Source: Oscillospiraceae bacterium (lineage in GTDB: Bacteria > Bacillota > Clostridia > Oscillospirales > Oscillospiraceae). From it: a stretch of 5,661 nucleotides of DNA. The stretch covers positions 1 through 5,661 of the forward strand of contig JAFVWG010000140.1 in the NCBI GenBank assembly GCA_017501805.1, written 5' to 3'. The position numbers and the translations under genes are program-made. The notes beneath the pieces are model-generated. The model made no database searches. It had not been told where the DNA came from and saw nothing but the letters and a program-made list of their open reading frames with translations. Each line of letters starts with the position of its first letter. The stretch's first letter is position 1. This document shows, piece by piece, positions 1-5,599 of this stretch.

Positions 1-103
1 AATGCCGTTATTATATCGGAAAAGGTCGTAAAATGTAAATAGCAGTATCTGCAATTTTTCACATTTTTTTGCACAAATACTCATTTATTGTCCCTTCCCC
101 CGT
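1..103. other. AT-rich intergenic stretch without a recognisable gene
   Basis: This stretch is much more AT-rich than the coding DNA. I see no start codon with a ribosome binding site leading into a credible protein on either strand, and no tRNA-like fold. The only structure is a weak inverted pair, AAAATGT at 30-36 and ACATTTT at 61-67, with a spacer too long for a simple terminator. Any gene to the left ends outside the window. Confidence 0.5.
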
Positions 104-290
104 CCGCAGGTGTATCCGATCCGCCGCAAAGCGGCACACCATTCCCGCGTAGGGGCGATTATCAATCGACCGCCTGCCGAAGGCAGTATTTCAGTTGTGC
201 CGCTTGCGGCAACAAGAAAAAGCCTTCCCCCGAGGGGAAGGTGGCACGAAGTGCCGGATGAGGTCCTCCGCCCGCAGGCGTATCCGATCC
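104..290. repeat. Composite intergenic repeat: six-hairpin mosaic between 19-nt direct repeats
   Basis: A non-coding block bracketed by two copies of a 19-base direct repeat, CCGCAGGTGTATCCGATCC at 104-122 and the same with one T-to-C change at 272-290. Between them lie at least six perfect small stem-loops: GCCGC/GCGGC (123-135), CGATT/AATCG (156-168), CTGCC/GGCAG (174-186), GCCGC/GCGGC (199-210), CCTTCCCC/GGGGAAGG (223-241) and GGCAC/GTGCC (243-255, followed by GGATGAGG). TGTGCCGCTT at 196-205 is also the reverse complement of 129-138. From memory, the last two hairpins with GGATGAGG resemble a dispersed intergenic repeat common in Ruminococcaceae-type genomes; its function is not known to me. 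ORFs crossing this block are by-products of the repeats. It may be a MITE-like or REP-like element, or simply accumulated repeat modules. Confidence 0.7.
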
Positions 291-310
291 ATTCCGCGCT
301 TCGGAGCCCG

Positions 311-334
311 AGCAAAAATCCCTTCATTTTTGCT
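311..334. promoter_or_regulatory. Perfect 8-bp inverted repeat abutting the ligase promoter
   Basis: AGCAAAAA (311-318) and TTTTTGCT (327-334) are exact reverse complements around an 8-base centre, and the right arm ends one base before the -35 hexamer at 336. Such a position would suit a regulator binding site. It could equally be the edge of the repeat block to its left, or a weak terminator protecting the promoter from readthrough. I do not recognise it as the operator of a known regulator family. Confidence 0.4.
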
Positions 335-335
335 A

Positions 336-364
336 TTGACTTTAGCACATAAAAGCGTTAAAGT
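336..364 (+). promoter_or_regulatory. Predicted sigma-A promoter of the acid:CoA ligase unit
   Basis: TTGACT (336-341, five of six matches to the -35 consensus) and TAAAGT (359-364, four of six to the -10) are separated by exactly 17 bases. Transcription would start near 371, giving a leader of about 45 bases before the ligase ATG at 416. The promoter lies just to the right of the hairpin mosaic and an inverted repeat. Confidence 0.65.
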
Positions 365-380
365 ATTGAGGTATTTACAA

Positions 381-397
381 GGCGGGGCTTTCCCGCC
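381..397 (+). promoter_or_regulatory. GC-rich hairpin in the 5' leader of the ligase mRNA
   Basis: GGCGGG (381-386) pairs perfectly with CCCGCC (392-397) around a 5-base loop, only four bases before the GGAGG ribosome binding site (402-406). There is no U-run after it, so it is not an intrinsic terminator. It could stabilise the 5' end of the message or modulate ribosome access; this is inference from position alone. Confidence 0.45.
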
Positions 398-415
398 GGA
401 CGGAGGACACAAGCT

Positions 416-2053
416 ATGGTTATTACGGATTATCTCGAACGGAACGCGCGGCTTTACGGCGGCGACTCCGCTTTGGTCGAGCTGAGCCCGTCGGAGGATC
501 GTGACAAGGCGGTCACCTGGCGCGAGGCGCAGCTGATCGAAAGCGCCGACGAGGGCGCGCCCTATCGCCGCGAATACAGCTGGTCGGACTTTGACCGCCG
601 CGCAAACCGCTTTGCAAATCTGCTGCTCAGCCGCGGCACAAAGCGCGGCACGAAGGTCGCGATGCTGATGATGAACTGCCTCGAGTTTCTGCCGATCTAT
701 TTCGGCATCCTCAAAGCGGGCTGCATCGTCGTGCCGATGAACTACCGCTACGCCAGCGACGAGATCAAATACTGTCTGGAGCTTGCGGATGTGGAAATTC
801 TCGTCTTCGGTCCCGAATTCACCGAGCGTATGAACGCCATTCAGGATCAGATCCCGCAGGTGCGCACGATGTTTTTTGTGGGCAAAAACGGTCCGGATTA
901 TACGGAAAACTGCAAGGAGCTTATGCGTTTCTGCTCCTCCTCCGCGCCCCCTGTCGCACTCTGCGAGGATGACGACGCGGCGATCTATTTCTCCTCCGGC
1001 ACAACGGGCTTCCCGAAGGCGATCCTGCACGCGCACCGCTCTCTTGTCTGTGCCGCACAAACGGAGCACAGGCACCACGGACAGACGAAGGACGATGTTT
1101 TCCTCTGCATTCCTCCCCTGTATCACACCGGCGCGAAAATGCACTGGTTCGGCTCGCTCGTCGCGGGCGGCAAGGCTGTTCTGCTCCGCGGCGTGAAGCC
1201 CGAGTGGATCCTGCGCGCGGTCACGGAGGAAAAATGTACCATCGTCTGGCTGCTCGTTCCCTGGGCGCAGGATCTTCTTGACGCGGTCGACTCCGGTCGG
1301 ATCAAAACGGACGACTATCTGCTCGACCAGTGGCGGCTGATGCACATCGGTGCGCAGCCCGTCCCCCCCTCGCTCATCAACCGCTGGATGAAGCTCTTCC
1401 CGCATCATCAGTACGATACCAACTACGGTCTTTCCGAGTCCATCGGTCCCGGCTGTGTGCATCTTGGCGTGGAGAACATCCACAAGGTCGGCGCGATCGG
1501 CGTTCCCGGCTTCAACTGGCAGGTCTCCATCCGGGATGAGAACGGCGCCGAGGTCTCCCGCGGCGAGGTCGGCGAGCTCTGGGTCAGGGGCGACGGCGTG
1601 ATGAAGTGCTACTACCGCAACCCCGAGGCGACCGCCGAGGTGCTGCGTGACGGCTGGCTGCTGACCGGCGATATGGCACAGCAGGACGAGGACGGCTTCA
1701 TCTACCTCGTTGACCGCAAAAAGGACGTCATCATCACCGGTGGTGAAAACCTCTACCCCGTGCAGATCGAAGATTATCTCCGCCGGAACGACAAGATCAA
1801 GGATGTCGCTGTCATCGGTCTGCCCGACCCGCGTCTGGGCGAGATCGCGGCGGCGATCGTGGAACTCAAGGACGGCGTCTCCTGCACGGAAGAAGAGCTC
1901 GCGGACTTCTGCGGCGAGCTGCCGCGCTACAAGCGCCCGCGCAAGGTCATCTTCGACAAGGTCCCGCGCAATCCCACCGGAAAGATCGAAAAACCCGTCC
2001 TTCGGGAAAAATACGGCGGAAACCGTCTCGTCGAGCAGGTTACCAGAGGCTGA
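416..2053 (+). CDS. AMP-forming carboxylic acid:CoA ligase (class I adenylate-forming enzyme)
   Basis: The family activates a carboxylic acid with ATP to an acyl-adenylate, then transfers the acyl group to CoA in the cytoplasm. The 545-residue protein has the full set of core motifs in order: the phosphate-binding loop SGTTGFPK (194-201), the adenine-site YGLSE (337-341), TGD (417-419), the hinge region beginning DRKKD (433-437) and followed by GGENLYP, and the C-terminal PRNPTGK (517-523) with the catalytic Lys523. Length and motif order match complete acyl-CoA synthetases, so it should be functional. Residues about 24-52 form a polar segment before the usual N-terminal domain start (YSWSDFDRRANRFANLL); I recall similar segments in Clostridia homologues. 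The ATG at 416 is preceded by GGAGG nine bases upstream. It is followed after 12 bases by a symporter remnant, which suggests the substrate was originally imported. The acid cannot be read from the sequence; fatty acid, aromatic acid and carnitine-type ligases share these motifs. Confidence 0.93.
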   Translation: MVITDYLERNARLYGGDSALVELSPSEDRDKAVTWREAQLIESADEGAPYRREYSWSDFDRRANRFANLLLSRGTKRGTKVAMLMMNCLEFLPIYFGILKAGCIVVPMNYRYASDEIKYCLELADVEILVFGPEFTERMNAIQDQIPQVRTMFFVGKNGPDYTENCKELMRFCSSSAPPVALCEDDDAAIYFSSGTTGFPKAILHAHRSLVCAAQTEHRHHGQTKDDVFLCIPPLYHTGAKMHWFGSLVAGGKAVLLRGVKPEWILRAVTEEKCTIVWLLVPWAQDLLDAVDSGRIKTDDYLLDQWRLMHIGAQPVPPSLINRWMKLFPHHQYDTNYGLSESIGPGCVHLGVENIHKVGAIGVPGFNWQVSIRDENGAEVSRGEVGELWVRGDGVMKCYYRNPEATAEVLRDGWLLTGDMAQQDEDGFIYLVDRKKDVIITGGENLYPVQIEDYLRRNDKIKDVAVIGLPDPRLGEIAAAIVELKDGVSCTEEELADFCGELPRYKRPRKVIFDKVPRNPTGKIEKPVLREKYGGNRLVEQVTRG

Positions 2054-2065
2054 AGGTGAAGCATT

Positions 2066-2222
2066 ATGGATATGGTTATCAAGCTTGCAATTCTTTTCTT
2101 ATTCTTCGGCGTCACGGTCTATGTCGGCTTCCGCTGCCGCAAAAACGCCGCGGATGTCCACGGCTTCGTGCTCGGCCGCCGCACACGCCAGCACCGCCAT
2201 CGAAGACAGCTCCGGAAGCTGA
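2066..2222 (+). pseudogene. Remnant of a sodium:solute symporter (SSS family)
   Basis: The ATG at 2066 has an AAGGTGAA ribosome binding site and lies 12 bases after the ligase stop, so it looks like the second gene of an operon. The first 39 residues contain one hydrophobic span (about residues 4-22) and then NAADVHGFVLGRR, which resembles the beginning of SSS family transporters (normally about 450-550 residues and over ten membrane spans). Immediately afterwards, near 2183, the family-like sequence stops and the frame becomes Arg/His-rich. That frame stays open to a TAA at 2279-2281, but only by reading straight through the terminator hairpin, so this cannot be the native end. Another frame, ending HASTAIEDSSGS with TGA at 2220-2222, stops 11 bases before the hairpin and may be the original C-terminus. 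I infer a large internal out-of-frame deletion. The SSS assignment is from memory of the family on a short segment. Confidence 0.6.
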
Positions 2223-2233
2223 ATAAAGAAACA

Positions 2234-2266
2234 AAAAACCGGAATGGATTTTCCATTCCGGTTTTT
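2234..2266. terminator. Bidirectional intrinsic terminator between convergent genes
   Basis: CCGGAATGGA (2239-2248) pairs perfectly with TCCATTCCGG (2252-2261) around a 3-base TTT loop, and the stem extends by five A-T pairs on both sides (2234-2238 with 2262-2266). The A-run and T-run provide a U-tract for transcripts from either strand. It lies 11 bases after the TGA at 2222 and 11 bases beyond the stop of the minus-strand acyltransferase gene at 2278, so it can serve both. Confidence 0.93.
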
Positions 2267-2277
2267 CTGTGCGGTTT

Positions 2278-3699
2278 TTAATCGACGTCTCTGAGCACCG
2301 CCTCGGGCGGGGTATCGAGCTGATCGGGGCGTGCAAGAAGTCTGTGGAAATAGCGCAGCACCGATGCGTAGTAGAAGCCGTCCACAGTCCGCTCGTCGAG
2401 GTTGAAGGAATAGTCGACGTACTTCCGCGGCGTGACCGAACCGTCAAGGTTCAGCTCATTTTCGCGGCGTTTTCTGCCGAACGCGCAGAAGACGGGCATA
2501 TTGCCGAAGTCGTAGAGGTGATGCACGATGGCGGGGATGCCCAGCGAGCCCATCGAGGTAAAGAAGATCGAGCCGTGGAAGGGGCTGACCTCCAGCAGGA
2601 ATCTCGGCAGCAGCCCGAAGTAGTCCATCGTCTTGAGCAGCCAGACGACCAGCTTCAGCAGAACGCCGGGGATGTAGGTGAGGAACCGCGCGGTCTGGTC
2701 CATATCGCTGTTGAGCGGAGTATTTTTGACCTCCTCAACGGCGGCGTTGAACTTCTCGTAGATCGTGTCCGCCGTGTCCGCGGGATCAAGGTGGAGCTTG
2801 ATCACGGTGTCCGGCGCCTCAATGGTCATCTCCTTCTTGATGACCATATTGAACTGGATGTCGCGGTCACGCGTGTATATATGCTGTCCCGAAAGGAAAC
2901 GGTTGAGCGCCGGATACTTTGCAACACAGCGCACATAGGCCGCAAGGAACACGTGCGTGATGCCGAAATTCGTCAGACCCTCGCGGCGTTTTTTGTGGAT
3001 GTACTTCTCCACCTCGGTGATCTCGACGCTGTCACGGATAAAATTGCTCGCGCCGTTGCGGTTGGGCATCAGGTAGGGCGTAACATAGGTGATGGGGGCA
3101 AGCGTGCGGATGCGCCGCCCGTCCTTGCGGTCACCCCAGGTGGGATGATACGCCCCGTCCAGATGCGGGCTCATCCCGACAACGGTCAGAAGCACGGCAA
3201 GCACGGGAAGCGCTTCCGCGAACAGCCGCAGATGGTTCACGCTCCACGGCGCAAGGAATTCGCTGCGCCGGAAGTATGCCATCGTCCCTGCGATTGCAAG
3301 CAGAACGATGGTCAGCAGCCACGTGTCCTTCAGCTTGCCGCTGACAGACACATTGTAGATCGTGACAAAGACCAGTGCCGCGACCCAGCAAAGGATCTTG
3401 GGCCATGTGCTGAACGGGAGCCGCAGCGAAAGGATCGCCGCATAGATCGTGTAGAGTGCCACGGGGATCGTCGTTTTGTAGATATGCTCGTTTCCGTCGA
3501 GCAGAACGATCAGACAATACATCAGGCTTGCCGCAATGGGCAGGATCAGCTGCAGCCACACCGTCGTGGTATCCGCGCCTTTCTCGCAGAAAAAAGCGAT
3601 ACGGCAGACAGCCGAGCCAAGCATCAGAATTGCCGTGATCCATGCCAGCACGCTCAGGCGTCTGACATAGTAGCTGATTCTTGTCTCCATATTCTGCAT
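2278..3699 (-). CDS. Integral membrane protein with C-terminal E2/CAT-like acyltransferase domain
   Basis: The 473-residue protein starts at ATG 3699 in this reading; a TTG at 3732 and an ATG at 3690 are alternatives. AAGAG nine bases before 3699 is a weak ribosome binding site. The N-terminal third has six likely membrane spans, roughly residues 14-37, 48-67, 76-93, 101-119, 126-143 and 158-176. A soluble domain follows (about 190-460) that resembles the catalytic domain of 2-oxoacid dehydrogenase E2 and chloramphenicol acetyltransferase: ITHVFLAAYVRCVAKYPALNR (247-267), FFTSMGSLG (379-387) and the motif DERTVDG (435-441). In active E2 enzymes the last motif is DHRxxDG with catalytic His; here that position is Glu436, with Asp440-Gly441 kept. 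There is no lipoyl or E1/E3-binding domain and no dehydrogenase genes nearby, so it is not a normal E2. A hydrophobic stretch at 338-370 may lie at the membrane surface. It may acylate a membrane lipid or glycan, or bind CoA without catalysis; the real substrate is unknown. Confidence 0.85.
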   Translation of the reverse strand: MQNMETRISYYVRRLSVLAWITAILMLGSAVCRIAFFCEKGADTTTVWLQLILPIAASLMYCLIVLLDGNEHIYKTTIPVALYTIYAAILSLRLPFSTWPKILCWVAALVFVTIYNVSVSGKLKDTWLLTIVLLAIAGTMAYFRRSEFLAPWSVNHLRLFAEALPVLAVLLTVVGMSPHLDGAYHPTWGDRKDGRRIRTLAPITYVTPYLMPNRNGASNFIRDSVEITEVEKYIHKKRREGLTNFGITHVFLAAYVRCVAKYPALNRFLSGQHIYTRDRDIQFNMVIKKEMTIEAPDTVIKLHLDPADTADTIYEKFNAAVEEVKNTPLNSDMDQTARFLTYIPGVLLKLVVWLLKTMDYFGLLPRFLLEVSPFHGSIFFTSMGSLGIPAIVHHLYDFGNMPVFCAFGRKRRENELNLDGSVTPRKYVDYSFNLDERTVDGFYYASVLRYFHRLLARPDQLDTPPEAVLRDVD

Positions 3700-3702
3700 T
3701 CT

Positions 3703-3732
3703 ATCATACTCTTTTTTACGGCGCAAGCGCAA
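3703..3732 (-). promoter_or_regulatory. Possible promoter of the membrane acyltransferase-like gene
   Basis: On the minus strand TTGCGC (3732-3727, three of six matches) and TATGAT (3708-3703, five of six) are 18 bases apart. Transcription would start near 3696-3697, too close to ATG 3699 for a normal leader; if the promoter is real, translation would begin at ATG 3690 on a nearly leaderless message. The -35 match is poor, so this is a weak call. Confidence 0.25.
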
Positions 3733-3776
3733 CTTCGACAGATATCGCGTGCGGGAACTCGCATATTTTCGTATCT

Positions 3777-3808
3777 AATAAAAAGATAAACGCCTGCATA
3801 ACGCAGGC
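3777..3808 (-). terminator. Intrinsic terminator downstream of the FTR-like gene
   Basis: On the minus strand, GCCTGC (3808-3803) and GCAGGC (3797-3792) form a 6-bp GC-rich stem around a GTTAT loop, followed by an interrupted T-run (GTTTATCTTTTTATT). It lies 28 bases after the stop codon of the small Fe-S protein gene and separates it from the acyltransferase gene on the same strand. The stem is short and the T-run is broken, so termination may be partial. Confidence 0.6.
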
Positions 3809-3836
3809 ATTCCGCTCCGTTTTGGGTATGGAATTC

Positions 3837-4040
3837 TCATTTTTCCTTATAATACAGCATGCAGTGGCAATAGCCCTCGTAGTCCGGATCGGCGATCTGG
3901 TCACGGAACTCCTTGCACATACACTTGTAGTCCTCCGTCCGCTCGAGGCGGCAGGGGCAGTAGCCTCCCTTTTGTTCCAGTCCCGCCTTGACCCGTTTGA
4001 CAACTTCCTTGTCTTCATTCAGTCGGATCTTCACACGCAT
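3837..4040 (-). CDS. Ferredoxin-thioredoxin reductase catalytic-subunit-like protein, 67 aa
   Basis: This small protein carries three Cys-x-Cys pairs: CPC at 28-30, CMC at 40-42 and CHC at 58-60, in a chain ending YCHCMLYY. That is the signature of the catalytic beta chain of ferredoxin-thioredoxin reductase, which uses a 4Fe-4S cluster next to a disulfide to reduce thioredoxin-like partners with electrons from ferredoxin. By analogy with the plant-type enzyme, Cys28, 40, 42 and 58 would hold the cluster and Cys30/Cys60 would be the redox pair. The plant-type spacing is CPC-x16-CPC-x8-CHC; here it is x9 and x15, with the same overall span of 33 residues. At 67 residues it lacks the N-terminal part of plant-type chains. 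The ATG at 4040 has GGAGG nine bases upstream; a longer open frame reaching 4235 runs into the divergent promoter and topoisomerase gene and is not used. No partner subunit, thioredoxin or ferredoxin gene is nearby. Confidence 0.85.
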   Translation of the reverse strand: MRVKIRLNEDKEVVKRVKAGLEQKGGYCPCRLERTEDYKCMCKEFRDQIADPDYEGYCHCMLYYKEK

Positions 4041-4056
4041 CACTCCTTTCCTCCAC

Positions 4057-4085
4057 AGCATACCCGAAGTATGAGAAAAAAGCAA
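4057..4085 (-). promoter_or_regulatory. Possible promoter of the FTR-like gene
   Basis: On the minus strand TTGCTT (4085-4080) and TATGCT (4062-4057) are separated by 17 bases. The predicted start of transcription near 4050 falls at the beginning of the GGAGG ribosome binding site, leaving a very short leader, which lowers confidence. I found no better-matching pair between here and the divergent gene. Confidence 0.35.
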
Positions 4086-4112
4086 GTACACATCATATGG
4101 TGACAAAGTCCG

Positions 4113-4150
4113 CACATTTTTCCATATATTGCGAAAAACAAAAAAATGTG
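4113..4150. promoter_or_regulatory. 9-bp inverted repeat spanning the topoisomerase -35 region
   Basis: CACATTTTT (4113-4121) and AAAAATGTG (4142-4150) are exact reverse complements separated by 20 bases. The right arm ends two bases before the -10 hexamer of the topoisomerase promoter and the -35 hexamer lies between the arms. This could be a regulator site or a cruciform-prone, supercoiling-sensitive element. AT-rich arms make chance occurrence possible. Confidence 0.35.
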
Positions 4151-4157
4151 TTATGCT
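4129..4157 (+). promoter_or_regulatory. Predicted sigma-A promoter of the topoisomerase subunit A gene
   Basis: TTGCGA (4129-4134) and TATGCT (4152-4157) are exactly 17 bases apart, with an A-rich spacer. Transcription would begin near 4164, giving a leader of about 38 bases. GAGGTG at 4191-4196 is the ribosome binding site for the ATG at 4202, with the GAGG core seven bases before the start. Confidence 0.55.
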
Positions 4158-4201
4158 GTCACAGAACACGCAAATACCGACCCACGATATGAGGTGGCAG
4201 T

Positions 4202-5599
4202 ATGAAAAAGAAAAACAGCGATCGGAAAACTTCACAGCGGCCGCAGCTTCCGGACAATGTCGTCGGACTGCACGCCGAGGTGCTGGAGCAGCCGATCTGC
4301 GATACGCTCGAAACCAACTATATGCCCTATGCGATGTCGGTCATCGTCTCCCGCTCCATCCCGGAGATCGACGGCTTCAAGCCCTCGCACAGAAAGCTCC
4401 TGTACACGATGTACACGATGGGGCTGCTCAAGGGCGTAAAGACCAAGTCCGCAAACATCGTCGGTCAGACGATGCGCCTGAACCCGCACGGCGACGCGGC
4501 GATCTACGAAACGATGGTGCGTCTGTCGAAGGGCAACGGTGCGCTGCTGCACCCCTTCGTGGACTCCAAGGGCAACTTCGGCAAGGTCTATTCCCGCGAT
4601 ATGGCATACGCCGCCTCGCGTTATACCGAAGCAAAGCTCGATGCGATCTGCGCTGAGCTCTTCCGCGATATCGACGCCGATGCCGTGGATTTCGTCGACA
4701 ACTACGACGCCACCGTCAAGGAGCCGACGCTTCTGCCCACGACCTTCCCGAACATCCTTGTCTCCGCCAATATGGGCATTGCGGTCGGTATGGCGTCGAA
4801 CATCTGCGGCTTCAACCTCCGCGAGATCTGCGCGGTGACCGAGGCGCTCATCAAAAAACCGGATGCCGACCTTCTGGAGCTGCTTCCCGCGCCGGACTTC
4901 CCGACGGGCGGCGAGATCCTCTACGATCCCGCCGAGATCGCGGAGATCTACGAGACCGGACGCGGCTCGTTCCGCGTACGCGGCAAATGGCGCTATGTTA
5001 AGGAAGGCAACCTCATCGAGATCTACGAGATCCCCTATACCACCACCACCGAGGCGATCGTGGACAAGATCGCCGAGCTTGCGCGTGCAGGCAAGCTGCG
5101 CGAGGTCGCCGATGTGCGTGACGAAACCGATCTGTCGGGTCTCAAGCTGACGGTCGACCTCAAGCGCGGAGCGGATCCCGAAAAGCTGATGCAGAAGCTT
5201 TTCCGCCTCACCCCGCTGCAGGACGCCTTCGGCTGCAACTTCAACATTCTGATCGCAGGTATGCCGCGCGTTATGGGCGTCCGCGAGATCCTGCAGGAGT
5301 GGACGGCATGGCGCACAGAGTGCATCCGCCGCAGGATCTACTTCCACCTGCAGAAAAAGAAGGACAAGCTGCATCTGCTCCACGGTCTGGGCAAGATCCT
5401 GCTCGATATCGACCGCGCCATCGCAATCATCCGCGAAACGGAATCCGAGTCCGAGGTCATCCCGAACCTTATGATCGGCTTCGGCATCGACGAGATCCAG
5501 GCGGAGTTCGTCGCGGAGATCAAGCTGCGTAATATCAACAAGGAATATATTCTGAAACAGACCAAGGCCATTTCCGACTTGGAAAAGGAGATCAAGTAA
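4202..5599 (+). CDS. Type IIA DNA topoisomerase subunit A (ParC/GyrA-like), cut short by an in-frame TAA
   Basis: This subunit cuts and rejoins both DNA strands while its partner B subunit supplies ATP hydrolysis. The 465 residues cover the winged-helix and tower regions: ETNYMPYAMSVIVSR (37-51), DGFKPSHRKLLYTM (57-70), the quinolone-region motif NPHGDAAIYET (94-104) and the active-site pair Arg140-Tyr141 in AASRYTEAKL. VGMASN (195-200) and FPTGG (233-237) are also typical. Family members run to over 700 residues; here TAA at 5597-5599 falls in the helix leading to the coiled coil, and family-like sequence continues in the same frame beyond it. The C-terminal coiled coil, its dimer-forming globule and any DNA-wrapping domain are therefore missing from the product as read. 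Positions matching E. coli GyrA Ser83 and Asp87 are Ala99 and Glu103. No subunit B gene lies beside it; the upstream neighbour is divergent. From memory it looks closer to the Clostridia topoisomerase IV-type A subunit than to housekeeping GyrA, but I do not assign parC firmly. Confidence 0.9.
   Translation: MKKKNSDRKTSQRPQLPDNVVGLHAEVLEQPICDTLETNYMPYAMSVIVSRSIPEIDGFKPSHRKLLYTMYTMGLLKGVKTKSANIVGQTMRLNPHGDAAIYETMVRLSKGNGALLHPFVDSKGNFGKVYSRDMAYAASRYTEAKLDAICAELFRDIDADAVDFVDNYDATVKEPTLLPTTFPNILVSANMGIAVGMASNICGFNLREICAVTEALIKKPDADLLELLPAPDFPTGGEILYDPAEIAEIYETGRGSFRVRGKWRYVKEGNLIEIYEIPYTTTTEAIVDKIAELARAGKLREVADVRDETDLSGLKLTVDLKRGADPEKLMQKLFRLTPLQDAFGCNFNILIAGMPRVMGVREILQEWTAWRTECIRRRIYFHLQKKKDKLHLLHGLGKILLDIDRAIAIIRETESESEVIPNLMIGFGIDEIQAEFVAEIKLRNINKEYILKQTKAISDLEKEIK

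Noticed and set aside
104..290. CRISPR array
   Set aside because: There are only two copies of the 19-base repeat, 168 bases apart, with structured sequence between them rather than regular spacers, and no cas gene is present.
85..348. Overlapping short frames on both strands in the left intergenic region
   Set aside because: They consist of translated repeat and hairpin sequence, lack ribosome binding sites and show no protein-like pattern.
191..1483. Long minus-strand open frame (430 codons) opposite the ligase gene and leader
   Set aside because: It lies antisense to a clear ligase with all family motifs, has no recognisable domain, and runs into the non-coding repeat block. Long antisense frames are expected from GC-rich codon bias.
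3700..3732. TTG start giving an 11-residue longer membrane protein
   Set aside because: There is no ribosome binding site before the TTG and the added residues precede the first membrane span without adding a known feature; ATG 3699 or 3690 is more likely.
2269..3789. Plus-strand open frame of 506 codons opposite the membrane acyltransferase-like gene
   Set aside because: Its product is low in hydrophobic structure and rich in His, Arg and Gln, resembles no family I know, and starts inside the terminator region. The minus strand has membrane spans and an E2-like domain.
4091..4102. Imperfect 12-base palindrome CATCATATGGTG between the divergent genes
   Set aside because: It has one mismatch per half-site and no extension beyond 12 bases, so it is within chance expectation for an AT-rich intergenic region.
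4041..4235. N-terminal extension of the FTR-like protein to 132 residues
   Set aside because: The added part crosses the divergent promoter and the start of the topoisomerase gene, while ATG 4040 has a strong ribosome binding site right before it and begins the family-like sequence.
5597..5599. TAA read as an amino acid by a variant genetic code
   Set aside because: Elsewhere in the window TAA (2278-2280, minus strand) and TGA (2051-2053, and 3837-3839 on the minus strand) act as normal stops at expected gene ends.
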